Assembly (NCBI GenBank): GCA_022829145.1 | Contig: CM040746.1 | Span: 27,774,832 to 27,838,831, forward strand | Length of the DNA: 64,000 nucleotides | Direction: 5' to 3' | From: Albula goreensis | Lineage: Eukaryota; Chordata; Actinopteri; Albuliformes; Albulidae | Shown: positions 39,274 through 50,995 of the stretch, piece after piece | How the letters are laid out: each line of letters begins with the position of its first letter | Numbering within the stretch: position 1 is the first letter of the stretch | Program-made: the position numbers and the translations under genes | Notes under the pieces: generated by a model | Told to the model about the DNA's origin: nothing | Databases searched by the model: none | The model's input: only the letters and a program-made list of their open reading frames with translations

Positions 39274-39430
39274 GAAAAACCGTCTGGCTCGGTACGTCCA
39301 ATCTCCCGCCCCGCTGTTTCCTGATTCGTTTAGTGTTTTGTGCCTGCGTGGCAGCAAGCCCCATCTCGTGAATTGTATTGGTCCAAAAGGAGTTCCTCGT
39401 TTGTTCATGCCATAGAATGACTGGATACAA
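39274..39430 (-). promoter_or_regulatory. yif1a: yif1a promoter and probable non-coding exon
   Basis: An acceptor (TTTTCCAACAG) 9 bases before the ATG and a good donor GTGAGT at 39272-39267 (after GGTTTTTC) suggest a non-coding first exon. Upstream on the minus strand are GGGGCGGGA near 39310 (GC/E2F-like box) and ATTGG-type CCAAT elements. The start site itself is inferred. Confidence 0.45.
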
Positions 39431-42400
39431 AATGTGTTAATCAAAGTGTCGTACTACTATGTCAACATTACGAAGTCGACTGATTGGACCTTCAATGTGC
39501 AGGTCACATGAAAGAGTCTAATATGTCAAGAAATAAACATCAACTGATTGGATTCAATGTATTTATCGTACCTCAATTTTAACCCCACGTCAGCCGTTCA
39601 CTTACTCCTATTCAGTTTGCTTGACGTCTCCGGCTTTCAAACCTCGAGAGAACCAACGTATTTGACAATTAACACCATGATCTTTTTTTAGCATTTTACA
39701 CCATAATCTATTAACAAGTCAAAATAACCAGAAGAGATTAATGGATTTATGATGTTCTACTATGGAAAGCTCTACATTGATTTTGGGTCTGTGGTATTCC
39801 AGAATTTATCCAGATGTGCTTCCGATACATTTATTATTATTGTATAATTCATGTTTTACAGTACAGGTGCCATTATTGCCAGTCATTTATGGTGATTGTC
39901 AAGCCATATAACCGGGTCTCCTTTCTACTCATTTTGAAATGAAAGGTTCTGGCAGTTCATTCATACAATTCAATTTAAATACAAACTGAGGTTTTTCCCC
40001 AAACATGTATACCAATATCCTGAAACATAGGATGCTAGACAGCCCATCCCATACAGGCACTACTCTAGACTGTGCAGAGCTGCATGATCTGGTATAAATC
40101 ATGCCTATGCCAACTAACTGCAGCCTCTTGCATATTGGTTGAATCTCTGCGGACTTTTCTAGAATGAATCAGCAATAGTAGTTAGTTACTATAATACAAG
40201 CTACATTAGTTGTACTACTCCTCTTGACCTCTAGGGGGAAATTCTCAGCGAAAACCTCAATGCAATGTTATTTATTATATTTATTTATTGGGATCATCTA
40301 TTTCTGTTAATTGTGTAGGTCACACTGTACTAGTGTGAAAATAACAAGATCTGAACAATAACAAAAAGGCTTTTTTTAACCAAACAACAAACATAGGACT
40401 GAATAGGCTTTACAGCAAAGGGGGCTAATAGTTTTGACCGCCATGTTTTGCAGACTAAGGGATGGCTCTCAGTTGATATTAATTATTTTTATTACACAAA
40501 TACGTTTGATTTGAGTTATAGAATATACTTTTTGAACATAGAGTGTTTGAACATTTAAACACAGAGTGCAGATCATAACCCGTGTTCTTTATTTATGACG
40601 GCCTTTTTGGGTCATCTTTAGCAAGGGCTTTGCTAATTTTGCAGGGCAATACAGATAACTATGCTGCTTTCACATTTGCTCATCTGGTTTCTGTTGACAA
40701 AATGCAAGGGGTTGCTTTGATGAGCAGTAGCATACCAGGTCATTCAAATTGGAAGAAATATTAAAATTAATAAATCAGTACGATATATTCTCAAAAAAAG
40801 TATTTGCACCAAAATAAAGTCTGTTGAAGATGGTTATTTTTATTGGACGAAGGATTCATATCAGATGTGAAGGATTTAAAATAAATGTATCCTCAGATAA
40901 ATGTACAATTGGAAATACTTTTATCTGAAGTTTAAAAATTTAGCCAAATGACAACCTGGTCAAATAAGTTATTTGGTTGATGCTTTAATTTATTAAGAGC
41001 AACCTAGAATCTTTTCTTAAGAAAATACAAGATTACATGTAAAGCTGATTACACAAAAAGGGAAAGGCTGGGAATGGCAGGAGATTGCACAGATTTATAA
41101 TTTATTTTCAATGTCACTTTGTTTCAGCCCTTAATGAAATGTTATGTAATATAGCATAATTTAAATAAAGAAGTTCAGCGTGTATTGCATGTTAAGAATT
41201 GCTATTGGTATGATGCACCTCAAAAACAGATATGTAAGGGCTGCGTCATTATATGGCCTTAGGGACTCAAAGGGAATCGGCAATGGTATCATGTTGGCGC
41301 ATGTCAAGAGGAAGAGACAGGGTGTGGAATCAGTCGTCCATTCCATTGGGTTTACATCATCATTACATTCCGCTTATACTCTCACTATCACTATCAGTAT
41401 TAAATTTGACATATGCTTGCTTATGGCAGAATACACAATGGCACACAATAGAGAAGCGTTTTAAGAAGCAGGCAGGAAGTGTAAGGTTGAGGTTACGGAA
41501 ACGACAGTGGTAAAGACATGACCATGACACATCTTATAAAAATTCCACAGGGAAATCACTTTTTTTCCTACTTCCATAGCCCATACTTGCACAAATGCAA
41601 TACTGCACATGTGGCACGTACATATTGCACATATACATATTTGTATTTAATTTAGCTACATTTACCATTTTTCATGTTTTGTTTTAGATGAAAAATATCC
41701 AACAGTGTTATTATTATATTAACTATTATTGCCTCGTAAACAATGCTACTAAATTATCGCTATCACAATTCATCTGCTCGCCAAACTTAAGTGACTACAT
41801 GTAACTCACACTACAATAATCAGTCCATTTATTATTTACAAACACTGAAGTGCACGTTCGTCAATGACGTCAGATGCGCTGGAGGGCTGTATCGTTCTGT
41901 TCTCAATTTCTGCTGCCTTGAACCCTAGAACGGGACACTCTGAATTGTTTTAGAGGCGAAACTTCATCCATTCACTCGAGGGAATTTCAGAGGTCTTGTA
42001 TCTTTTGCTTCTGAAACCATTAGCATGAAACCACCGATTCCGAGATATAGTGTAGGTTCAGAAGTCAATCACTTCATATAAGACTTATCCATTAATTAAA
42101 CTAATGCTTTTGCCACGTAATGTTCTCTCCCTCTCAAATGGTCTGGGGTTATTTCCCGAACTGAGATTAAGGATTTAGCTCCTGACAATTATAAGTAATA
42201 TATATTTTAATCAACGGTAACCCTTATTCAATCGGATATCATCAAATCATTACCTAAAGTTTGCTGCATGACATTCCTCTTAATGCAGATTTGTCAGACC
42301 TCTGCTATAATCTTTAGTTTATAAAACATGGCCTAAAAGAATATAAGAGCATGAGAAATTCAGCATTAAGTAGAACACCTTACATTACACTAAAATAAAA

Positions 42401-43600
42401 AGATTTTAAATGAAAGTGGAGGAACATGAGTGAAGGCCTACTGCTTTTGCGGTGTCACGCTCTCTGTTATTTTGGTTGTAAGAGGGTTTTGCCTCATCTG
42501 CTGGGAATCCACTCTCTGTCTCCGTAAACAGACAAGGTAATTATGTAGCCTACAGATTACAGTTGTCTATTTTTACATTACATTATAGCCGTTTTGCAGA
42601 CGCTCTTATCCAGATCGACGTACAACTCAAAGTGCATTATGCAGGAGACAAGAGTGTTAAAGTGCTAGGGTTGGGTAAAAGTCCCAAGTGCCTGAAGGGA
42701 TAGCATGAACGAAGTCATGCGAATGACCTGCTCTAGCGAAGGTGACCTGCTCTTGCTCTCAGCTCAACTGTAAATTAAGAATGAATCACGCATAGTATTT
42801 ACCAAATATTCAAGCCATTTTATTTATCCAATGAAATATTCGATTTCTCAAACAGATCATTTGACATTCCGAAACCATAGGAGGTAGAATGCACGATCTG
42901 TCCATGAATATAACCACGTATAAGTCTGGTATGTGAAAATGGTCAGACAACTTTCTTCACGTTTAAAAATGTCCCTGTTAATTAGACTCATCTATTATAG
43001 TTCTAGACATGCTACGATAGGCTACATGCATCTCAAATGTGGTGTTTATTTAGATTAATTATGCCGTTTAGGCCTATTTTAAGTTATCGCCTGAGCCTCC
43101 CAATTATCGTACAATCGAGAAAGCAAGACAGAGTTTCATTTAAAAAATACGGAAAAGTAGTGGCATACCTAAGCGGATAGTAGGCAGATAAGATGTCTAT
43201 AATATTACTTTCACATCGACAAAGTACACGATGACTTGAAAATAACGCAAGTAGTTACTTACGAAACAGTTCGTTTCATAATTAACATTATGAAATTGTC
43301 TGCATGAGAAACTGTGGTGGGGACTTCACTTGTAAAAGTGCAGATTGAAGCCCAATTAATTAATTTAGTTCCAGTTAATTTTCAGTAAAGTAAGGGTTAT
43401 ATATGAAATAATTCGGGTCATCATTCATTTAATGCATTAAAAAGTAGACTAATATAATAGCCTAGTCAGGCTAGTGAACTTAAATTCGAAATCATATTTA
43501 AAACATACACTGGACAGATAGACAGGTGGAGAATGTGATCACCTGTGAAGCAAAGAGTGAGTGACGGGGGAGTAAACGTGCCCTCTCTCAGGAATCCCGA
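39431..43600. other. yif1a-fosl1 spacer
   Basis: AT-rich DNA between two divergent genes. Open frames (for example 40582-40764 and 41180-41464) resemble no family and lack splice or codon signals. A SINE-like repeat lies at 42574-42650. A CRE-like TGACGTCA is at 41865-41872 in a slightly CpG-rich patch (41850-41940). Confidence 0.5.
42574..42650 (+). repeat. Teleost interspersed SINE-like repeat
   Basis: Begins TTACATTACATT and continues with GCAGACGCTCTTATCCAG and CGACGTACAA. This order (TTTACATTTACATT, then GGCAGACGCTTTTATCC, then GCGACTTACA) is a repeat segment widely seen in fish genomes, probably part of a SINE. The right end may reach about 42770. A shorter piece of the same kind (CATTTATTCATTTAGCAGA) lies at 18713-18735 in an atl3 intron. 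Confidence 0.6.
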
Positions 43601-43611
43601 GAAAACGCTAA

Positions 43612-43750
43612 GGAGGAAACTATCCAAATATGGTCAGCTACGTCATTTTCATGTGATCCCCATTTAGCAAATGTCCGGCGGCACCATTTCCCGTAAAACC
43701 AGAGGGGCGTGGTAGCTGTCTGGTATCGGCAATGTGAGTTTATAATTCCA
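43612..43750 (+). promoter_or_regulatory. fosl1: fosl1 promoter: ETS/SRE, CRE, GC box, TATA
   Basis: In order on the plus strand: an ETS core AGGAAA (43613-43618), a perfect CArG box CCAAATATGG (43624-43633), a CRE-like TACGTCAT (43639-43646), a GC/KLF box AGGGGCGTGG (43703-43712) and a TATA-like TATAATT (43741-43747). This is the serum-response layout of immediate-early Fos-family genes: ternary complex factor plus SRF, then CREB/ATF, then TATA. Transcription would start near 43770, leaving about 300 bases of 5'UTR. Confidence 0.7.
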
Positions 43751-44070
43751 TGCTCATCCAGAAAATTCAGTACAGACTAAACAAACTGGTCAACCATGGA
43801 ATATGGAGTCTAATTTTGGGAGTACTTTGTTGGATTAAGAGAGATACAAGCACAGGGTACTTCTAGTATTCCCCTACAGACTTCCAGCTAGTTGGATTCT
43901 GCTTCCCTCCGTCAACAAAGCGGGTTTCTAATACTTTCAAACTATTTCTCGGAGTGTTAATAACTGAGACGAACAAGTAGCACTCCTCACTGTGGTGCTG
44001 TTCTGTACAACGCGATTGGATAACCGAAGAACGTGGAACGGTTTTTTGGACATTTTAATAGTAATACAAA

Positions 44071-44428
44071 ATGTATCGCTCTTATGGAAACGTGACAGGG
44101 GGGAGCCAGCAATCCTACTCAGGTGCCGGTGCGGGTTCCTCTCATACCGGCTTGCCTCAGGAGTCACAGGTAAGGAAATTTAGGCCTGTTGTGCATTTCT
44201 GGATTAACATCCCTTTTGAATTAAATGTTTTTCAAAATACACTGAATTTATTGGCCCAAGCGTTTTTTTTTCTTTCTTGGAGTTGTATTCCGTCGACACG
44301 ATTGTAGTTTACTGACTTTTTAACGGGAATAACCCACTCCTTACTAATGTGCCAAATAGCTGTTTGTGCTGGTGCCACTTTATGATTATACGTTATTGGT
44401 ATAGTTAAAGACAATTGTGGTTTAGTTG

Positions 44429-44459
<31 letters not shown>

Positions 44460-47400
44460 AAGTAGTCATTTTGGTGCTGTCAATCTCAGCTCCATATCTG
44501 TTATCCTTCAATCCTACAGTTCCTACAGCTGTGTGAAATGTCGGTTTGTTACTGACTTACATGTTGTTTAGGCAGTAAACTTAGCTTCGACAATCGCTAC
44601 CATTTAATGTTGTCACCCTACACGCTTGTCTGCAAACTCTCATACCATTGAAAACGTTTACAATAATCATTGTACAGAGATACACTGGATGTACACTAAT
44701 GGAAACTATCGTAGTGCTGCTGCCAGTACCAGCCTATGAATTCCTGTTAACACTAACTACCATAATAGCCTAATAAAAGTTATTACTATGACATCTTAAA
44801 ACAGTTTTCATAAATTATGAGGAAAAACCCAGATTACATGCCCCCTAGTCTACATTATTAGTAAAACAGAAACCCTGAAAGACCTTTTTAACCCTTTTTT
44901 GCTGAAGAAAATGGTGTAGTTTTGTTTTTTATGTCCCTCATGTCTGCTGTCTGGTCTCTGTTTCCTGGCAGAAGCTCCCAGGGGAAAGAACAGGCCGGTT
45001 TGTTCCAAGCCTTGATGCCATCACCTCCAGCCAGGACCTGCAGTGGATGGTCCAGCCCTCCCTCCTGTCTGCACCTGGCCTGACTGGGCGACCACCGCGG
45101 CCTCCCTTCCCACCACCGCCTGGACCCCGCTCCCTGCCCCCCCACTCGTCCCAGTCGCACCTGCTCCGGCCAGGGGTCATAAGGGCAGTGGGAGGGACAG
45201 GGGTACCATCAAGGAGAAGAAATGATGAACTTGTAAGTACTGTGTTGAGCTTTATGATATACATGTCCGTGTGTGCTGTCTCTAACTGTAGTGTTACTTA
45301 ACATACAAAGAAAGGGAATGAGATGGATTGGACTTGCTGTCAGCACATTGATACCGCTTTTGACTGCATAATTTGTAATGGTTAAAGCAATTCAATTTTT
45401 TTTAAAATGGTGAATAAGAGAGGTAACAGACCTGGAGGAGACGAGTGAGTCAGTGGTACTTAGTGTTACATCCTGGGTGACTGGGCTGAACAGGACATAG
45501 CTGGACACATGTACTAAATTGGTACTTAGGGGATGTCTCTGAAATTGGTGGCATAACAATACTATTAGGGAGAATTCTGATTCAGAAGAGGAGTGTACTT
45601 TTTGGTACGTTGTAAGAATCTGAAGAAATTACCTTTGGAGTTGATCAAATAAATTGAGATGGTCTGACCATTGACAACGTTGACTTCACAAGCATAGCTC
45701 CAGCCAATAAATTGACAAGTAAATTAATTTTATTAATTATCAAAGACTGAATGTAGGTTAATATATGGCATATCCACAGAACCAAAGATGCAAGGTAGGC
45801 TATACTTTTTTTAAATGTAAGGATTTCATTTTGGCCCTGTTAAAAAAGAGGGAAGTGAAAAAGGTTGTGAAATATGAGTTTTCAAAGCGCTAAAATTCCA
45901 TTTAAACCGTGGGATATTCACAAGCTTTCAAGTGCATTCAAGGTGTGAAAATGACAGGACAGGAAGTAGGTTGTCATGTGACTCACTGGGGTTGGTCATA
46001 TGACTCACACCTGAGTCACTGAAAGGGGTCTAATCATGAGTCATCACAGCTGAAGGGAGATACGGGGTGAAAAGGAGAAGGAGACTGGCATTAAATATCT
46101 GATGAAATTAGGAAGGATTTACAACAGATGAGGAAAGCGATTGTGGATTACTGAAAAACAAATCGTCACACATAATGAAATGTCATGGTGAAATAATTAA
46201 TATGGCCACAAGATGGCACAATAAATACGTTAGGAGTTTGTAAAGTAGTGTAATATAGTTCTACAGTAGTTCTAAAATTCAGTCCTGAAGAACCCGCGCA
46301 TGCTGTTTTTTTGTTTCTTAAAAACCAATATATTCATAAATTAAGGTTGTTGAAAACATGTTTATGCTCTGCTATAACTTTGTTTTAAAATGTTTTAGTA
46401 CCACAATGCATGTGTGGCTTGTTGCCTCCTGTTTTGTACTTTAACTCTTCAGTTTCATATGGTTTAGTTTCAGTACCCAAGTTTCCCCTTGCTCAGATAT
46501 GACCAAGTTGATTTTGTCTATCACTCTATTATTGAATCAGTAACTCTTTCAAATAAAATTGGTTGCCATATATCAGAGAATGAAATAATTTGATTTAAAA
46601 GGCCCTTGATGTAACCATAGGGCATTTATTTCTCCAAGTTCACAAAGATATTTCAAACATACTCTGTGTAAGTCATCCTTCAATTGATTTTAAAAGCATA
46701 TAAATAAATACAGTTACTAGCTTGTTAAAATGTTGATGTTGTGATTATGGTTGGAATGAAAATCAGCATACACTCTGAGTCCCCAGGGCTGAATTTAACA
46801 GCCAGACTAATACTGCTCCAATAGCAATACTCATTGTGTTGATTTGGATAGGTCATACATAAGAACAGAATACATCAACAGTGTCTTTCCTTCTCCCATG
46901 GTAACTCATAGCCTTGTACTTGACAAATACTGTTATAGCAAATGTAAAACACTGCTTTTCCTTTAATTTTCCCTAATTTAAATTATCTCTATTTCTCTGT
47001 CCAGTTGTCACCAGAAGAGCTTGAAAAGCGGAAGATTCGAAGAGAGCGAAACAAAATGGCTGCTGCCAAATGCCGAAACCGTCGCCGTGAGTTGACAGAA
47101 TGTCTGCAGAAGGTAAGTGTAGTAACAAGCATGTTAAGTCTTTACACAGCTGATGGTATCAGCTATCACTCATGCAAATTGCAGAAACAAGGAAATGTAA
47201 AACTGTTCTCAAAAGAAACATTATGACTTTTAAAAATGCAGAAATGGATTTAATGCCTGCATTAATACCCTTGTCAATGGCACTGCCTATCACTGAGCAA
47301 CAGTGCTCTGTGAGCCATGGAATAGGTCCAATCTTCACTTTTCTGTGGGGGAGGGCAGGGGCAAGCCTGCTGTCCCCAATGTAAACTATGCCAATGCCAG

Positions 47401-48013
47401 TGACTGACATCTGTCTCTTTTATTTTGTCATCTTAGGAGACAGACCAGCTGGAGAGTGAAAAATCCCAGCTGCAGAAAGAAGTGGCAGAGCTGCAGAAGG
47501 AGAAAGAGAAGCTGGAGCTGGTCCTGGAGGCTCATCGACCCATTTGCAAAATTCGAAACTCTGACTCAGATTCTGACTCTGACCCGGGTCTAGGGCCGTC
47601 TATCCTGAAAGCAGCCAAAACCAACACCAACAATCCCAATAAGCATGCTCATTCACCAAAGTGTCACCCCAGAACTGAGAAACCAAAACCAAAAATTACT
47701 CTCCCACCTGCACCGTACATCTCATCCACTCTGTCTGTCCAGCCATCTGAGTCTGAATCCCTGCACACTCCAATCCTGATCTCCACCCCCTCCCTGACTC
47801 CCTTCACCGCTAGTCTGGTTTTTACCTATCCCTCTGCCTCTCTAGAGGCCAACTCAGTTGCCCCCCCCCTCCCCCTCCTCCTCATCTACACTTGGTACGG
47901 CCCAGCCATCTCGAAACCCCCAGCCCTGTGGTATAGCCCATCGCCGTAGCAGCAGCAGTGGGGACCAATCATCAGACCACTCCCTCAACTCGCCTACTAT
48001 CCTCACCCTGTGA
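44071..48013 (+). CDS. fosl1: FOSL1 (Fra-1), AP-1 bZIP transcription factor, with a frame break
   Basis: Fos-family partner of Jun proteins that binds AP-1 sites. Exons: 44071-44169, 44972-45232, 47005-47112 and 47437-48013. Exon 2 holds the Fos-type [10 protein letters not shown] block. The basic region [17 protein letters not shown] (132-148) is in exon 3; the zipper follows with Leu 154, 161, 168, 175, 182 and His 189, a Fos pattern, then [13 protein letters not shown]. The tail keeps [25 protein letters not shown]-like sequence in part. The frame as given then runs through a C9 run (47861-47869) into unrelated sequence and stops at 47947-47949 (326 residues). One base fewer in that run puts the frame onto [20 protein letters not shown] and a TGA at 48011-48013 (347 residues), matching the conserved Fra-1 C-terminus. 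A sequencing or allelic indel is most likely. This is probably teleost fosl1a. Confidence 0.9.
44429..44453 (+). repeat. Poly(T) tract in fosl1 intron 1
   Basis: Uninterrupted run of 25 T in the 0.8 kb first intron. No adjacent retroposon body was recognised, so a simple slippage repeat is as likely as an antisense SINE tail. Confidence 0.8.
45979..46043. promoter_or_regulatory. fosl1: Cluster of four AP-1 sites in fosl1 intron 2
   Basis: Four perfect TGA(C/G)TCA elements in 65 bases: 45979-45985, 46001-46007, 46012-46018 and 46037-46043. A fifth is at 45446-45452 in the same intron. Fra-1 is known from mammals to be induced by AP-1 through intronic elements, so an autoregulatory enhancer is the natural reading. 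Confidence 0.7.
47861..47869 (+). other. fosl1: C9 run at the fosl1 frame break
   Basis: Nine C after CAGTTG and before TCCCCC. The reading frame is right for the family before it and one base off after it; losing one C restores the conserved tail. Homopolymers of this length are frequent sites of assembly error. Confidence 0.75.
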
Positions 48014-48082
48014 CAGGAAGACAGCCTATGCTGAGAGCAGTGACTGCCAAGGCACTGGATGCAAATGGTGACAAAGTCCACA

Positions 48083-48142
48083 ATGATAAGGATGACAATG
48101 ACGATGATGCCGATGATAATGATGACGATGACAACAATGACA

Positions 48143-48176
<34 letters not shown>

Positions 48177-48231
48177 CGCGACGATGATGATGATGATGAT
48201 GACGACGACGATGATGATGATGATGATGATG
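48083..48231 (+). repeat. GAT/GAC trinucleotide microsatellite
   Basis: About 150 bases of GAT and GAC units with some AAT and GCG interruptions, starting some 70 bases after the fosl1 stop, so in the 3'UTR. Open frames across it (poly-Asp or poly-Ser) are artefacts of the repeat. Confidence 0.9.
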
Positions 48232-48691
48232 GCTTTAATGTGAATCAGCCAAACATTTTTAGGACACATTCCTGAAACTCAAAAGCAGAGCATACTAATG
48301 TTCTGACAAAAGGGGTTTACCAATGACTCATAAAAATAATATATATTGTGGCGCCATTAATTTTGCAATGGCAGTCATGGAAAATTGAATGGAAGCATTG
48401 GATATCTGGACATCTCCAAGTACAACTATAATAATGAGCAAGAAAAAAATAAATCAAAAATCATTTCTTTCATTTGAGATACAAAATGCACTGTAATCAT
48501 TGGTAATGCCAATATGCCTTAAGACCTATAGCCATGAGACCCATCTCCTCTCAAATTTAACCCCACGCTGTACCTTGAAAATGTCAGAAGTGTTGTATCC
48601 AACCAAAGGATAAGCCAGCTAGATCTCTCTCTGTAGCATTTAGCCTACACTAGATTTGTACTCTGTTTAAATAATCTCTAGTTACAGTGGA

Positions 48692-48714
48692 TTATTTTTA
48701 TTTATTTATTTTTT
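48692..48714 (+). promoter_or_regulatory. fosl1: AU-rich element in fosl1 3'UTR
   Basis: TTATTTTTATTTATTTATTT followed by more T holds overlapping ATTTA pentamers in a U-rich context, the pattern of mRNA-destabilising elements in immediate-early genes. It sits about 680 bases after the stop codon. Other ATTTA-type spots occur near 49103 and 49138. Confidence 0.6.
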
Positions 48715-49196
48715 CAGTTGAAGCACTGGAGTTATTTTCCTGCAGTTCCTTAAATGAACACAAGGGAGCAGAATTATTCCTATCCTTGCTTAACCAATCT
48801 ACATATGCATTATAGTGCCTGTTACTCATTGAACTGAGCTAAGCAATATAATAAATTCTATATAAAAAATAGATACAAGCTTAATGGTACTTTTTTATAC
48901 AGTGCTTTGGAATACAAATTGCAGTAATCCACCACACTGCAATCTATGTATTTTGCTCATATATGCTATGCATTCTACGAATATATCAAGATGACACATA
49001 TATATATATATATTTGTATTAATGACTTGAGAAATCATGTTATCAATAATATATACATTCTAATAGTAAATAATGAAAAACTAAGGCAGGACCATAGGGC
49101 ACAATATTTATTAATGAGAGAAAAAAATATTTTTCATTATTTATTTTTCACTTCACTAGGATGTAGTGGAGAGATGCTTCTCATTCGTATGGGAAT

Positions 49197-49220
49197 AATA
49201 AAAGAGGCTAAAAGAATAAA
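49197..49220 (+). terminator. fosl1: Tandem poly(A) signals of fosl1
   Basis: AATAAA at 49197-49202 and again at 49215-49220, followed by a GT-rich stretch (GTGTGTGTGGTC) typical of a downstream cleavage element. This gives a 3'UTR of about 1.2 kb that includes the trinucleotide repeat and the AU-rich element. Confidence 0.6.
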
Positions 49221-50919
49221 CAGTGTGTGTGGTCTGTGCTTTATATAGAGCTATATGGGGGAGCCTTGTTACTACTGAGTATGATGCGAATTTATGAAAG
49301 TACATGTACATACTTAGCAGAGATTCTGAGGTAACAGGATCACAGATGACAGAATAAACATAACATTGTACTTAATTTCAGGAATATGAATAATGATGTA
49401 AATGCTTAAACTTATTTGTGTCTTTAAGGATGTGGATGGATTAATGAAAGTTCAAAGCAACACAATACTGGACATATTCATTAAAGGGTAATTACATAAT
49501 GTTACGCTAACATTATCTGCCATTGCTTTTTTACACCTAAATGAACTTGAATATACCCTTTTTATATGCAAGACAAACTGAAGAATGCTTTTGTAAAGAT
49601 GTTTGCTGCAAAAGATGTCTTGTGTATTGAAAACAATGAAAAAACCAAGAGAACAAACCGGTGCTAGTTTTCTTAGAATTTGAAACCTCCTTTACACAGG
49701 CAGAATCCAATTTTAATGAGGAGTTTTAACAAAATAATGGCTTCCTTTTTTTTTTTTAGTTTTTCCGCTATTCTCTCTAACAAAGGATTTGTATTTTAAT
49801 TGCTAACAAGACAAACAAGTTGGAGGCCATACCATGAGTAAAAAGCTAAGGTCTTATACGTTAACCAGAGGCACAAGTATGGAAAGACTGGGAGCTTCAA
49901 TGATCATGAATAATTTATCTTACAGTAAACTGTAACTGTAATACCATAAAAAAACTGTGTAAAAAAAAAACTAATGACAGCACAATGCATGCCCCAGACC
50001 TGAGATAGAATGACATGTGATGTCAATCGTTCCTTGTTAATTTGAAGTACACAAGAGGTCTGTCACTGCTATTGCCCTGGCTAGATGACATTTATATAAT
50101 GGTTCATTTCATATACATGATCCTATTACATACAATTAAACATGCTGTACTGTTAAAAAAGTAGTTGAAACCAGCCAATTATTCACATACATTTTTTGTA
50201 TATTGATTATTTATCTTGGAACTCCATTAAATTACTAATTCAGTTTTATAATAATTGTAATTATTGGTCTAGTTGCACCTTATATTCAGGTTTGTTGCTG
50301 GGATGGTAACCAATATAAATGAATAATTATATAATATCACATGCTGTACCTTTAAGTCTTCAATAGGTATTGTTTTCTAAAATTCTAAAATTAAGGTCTA
50401 ACAGTGTGTTGTATCAGTGGTATTGCCAGTGGTGTTCAACATAATGCAAACAATAGGAATAACTATTTTCAAAAGTGTTTGGAAGCTGCACTTATGTCTC
50501 AGGTATATGGCAAAATCTTTTGGATCTATTACATAGTAGTTAAGATCGGTTGGCCTTATGTGTTTCCAATGTACTTCTGCACTAACATCATACAATTTTC
50601 TAGTTTGGAGACAGAGGTGTGGACCCCTGAGTGGTGGGGGAGGCTGAGTATGTCTGCCTGCTTGTGGGATGCCATCTCAGTCATTCCTCTAATCTCCCCT
50701 GTTCCTGCTCTCTTTCAAATACTCTCTATATCCTGTTGAGTGATGCTGTTACCTCTGGTGACCATGAGGAAAAAGGGGGAGGGGTGCAGGGGGAAGGGAG
50801 GAGTAAGCCTGCGGTTTCCTTTTAGGATGTCCTGAGTACAGATATTCACATGGCAACACATCATCTACATAGATACAGATATGCAATATGAATCAAACTA
50901 ACTGTACTTGTTAGATTGA

Positions 50920-50995
50920 TTTGTACTGCATGTGGAACTAAATGAAAAGAAACACTGTAGAGTTTATTTTCATTTAGTTCCACATGCAATACAAA
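50920..50995. repeat. Hairpin-forming inverted repeat
   Basis: Left arm 50920-50948 and right arm 50967-50995 are reverse complements over 29 bases with a single mismatch, around an 18-base loop. The sequence outside the arms (about 50900-51013) still pairs loosely, so the fold may be longer. It could be a small MITE-like element or a foldback transcript; no miRNA family was recognised. Confidence 0.65.

Noticed and set aside
41180-41513. Overlapping frames of 86-94 residues between yif1a and fosl1
   Set aside because: No known family, no codon or splice signals, and two frames overlap in the same AT-rich stretch.
47437-48013. Reading fosl1 as a pseudogene because of its frame break
   Set aside because: All other exons, splice sites and the promoter are intact, and the tail behind the C run is conserved, so a single homopolymer indel is a better explanation.
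48003-48269. Poly-Ser and poly-Asp frames after fosl1
   Set aside because: They are translations of the GAT/GAC microsatellite and not genes.
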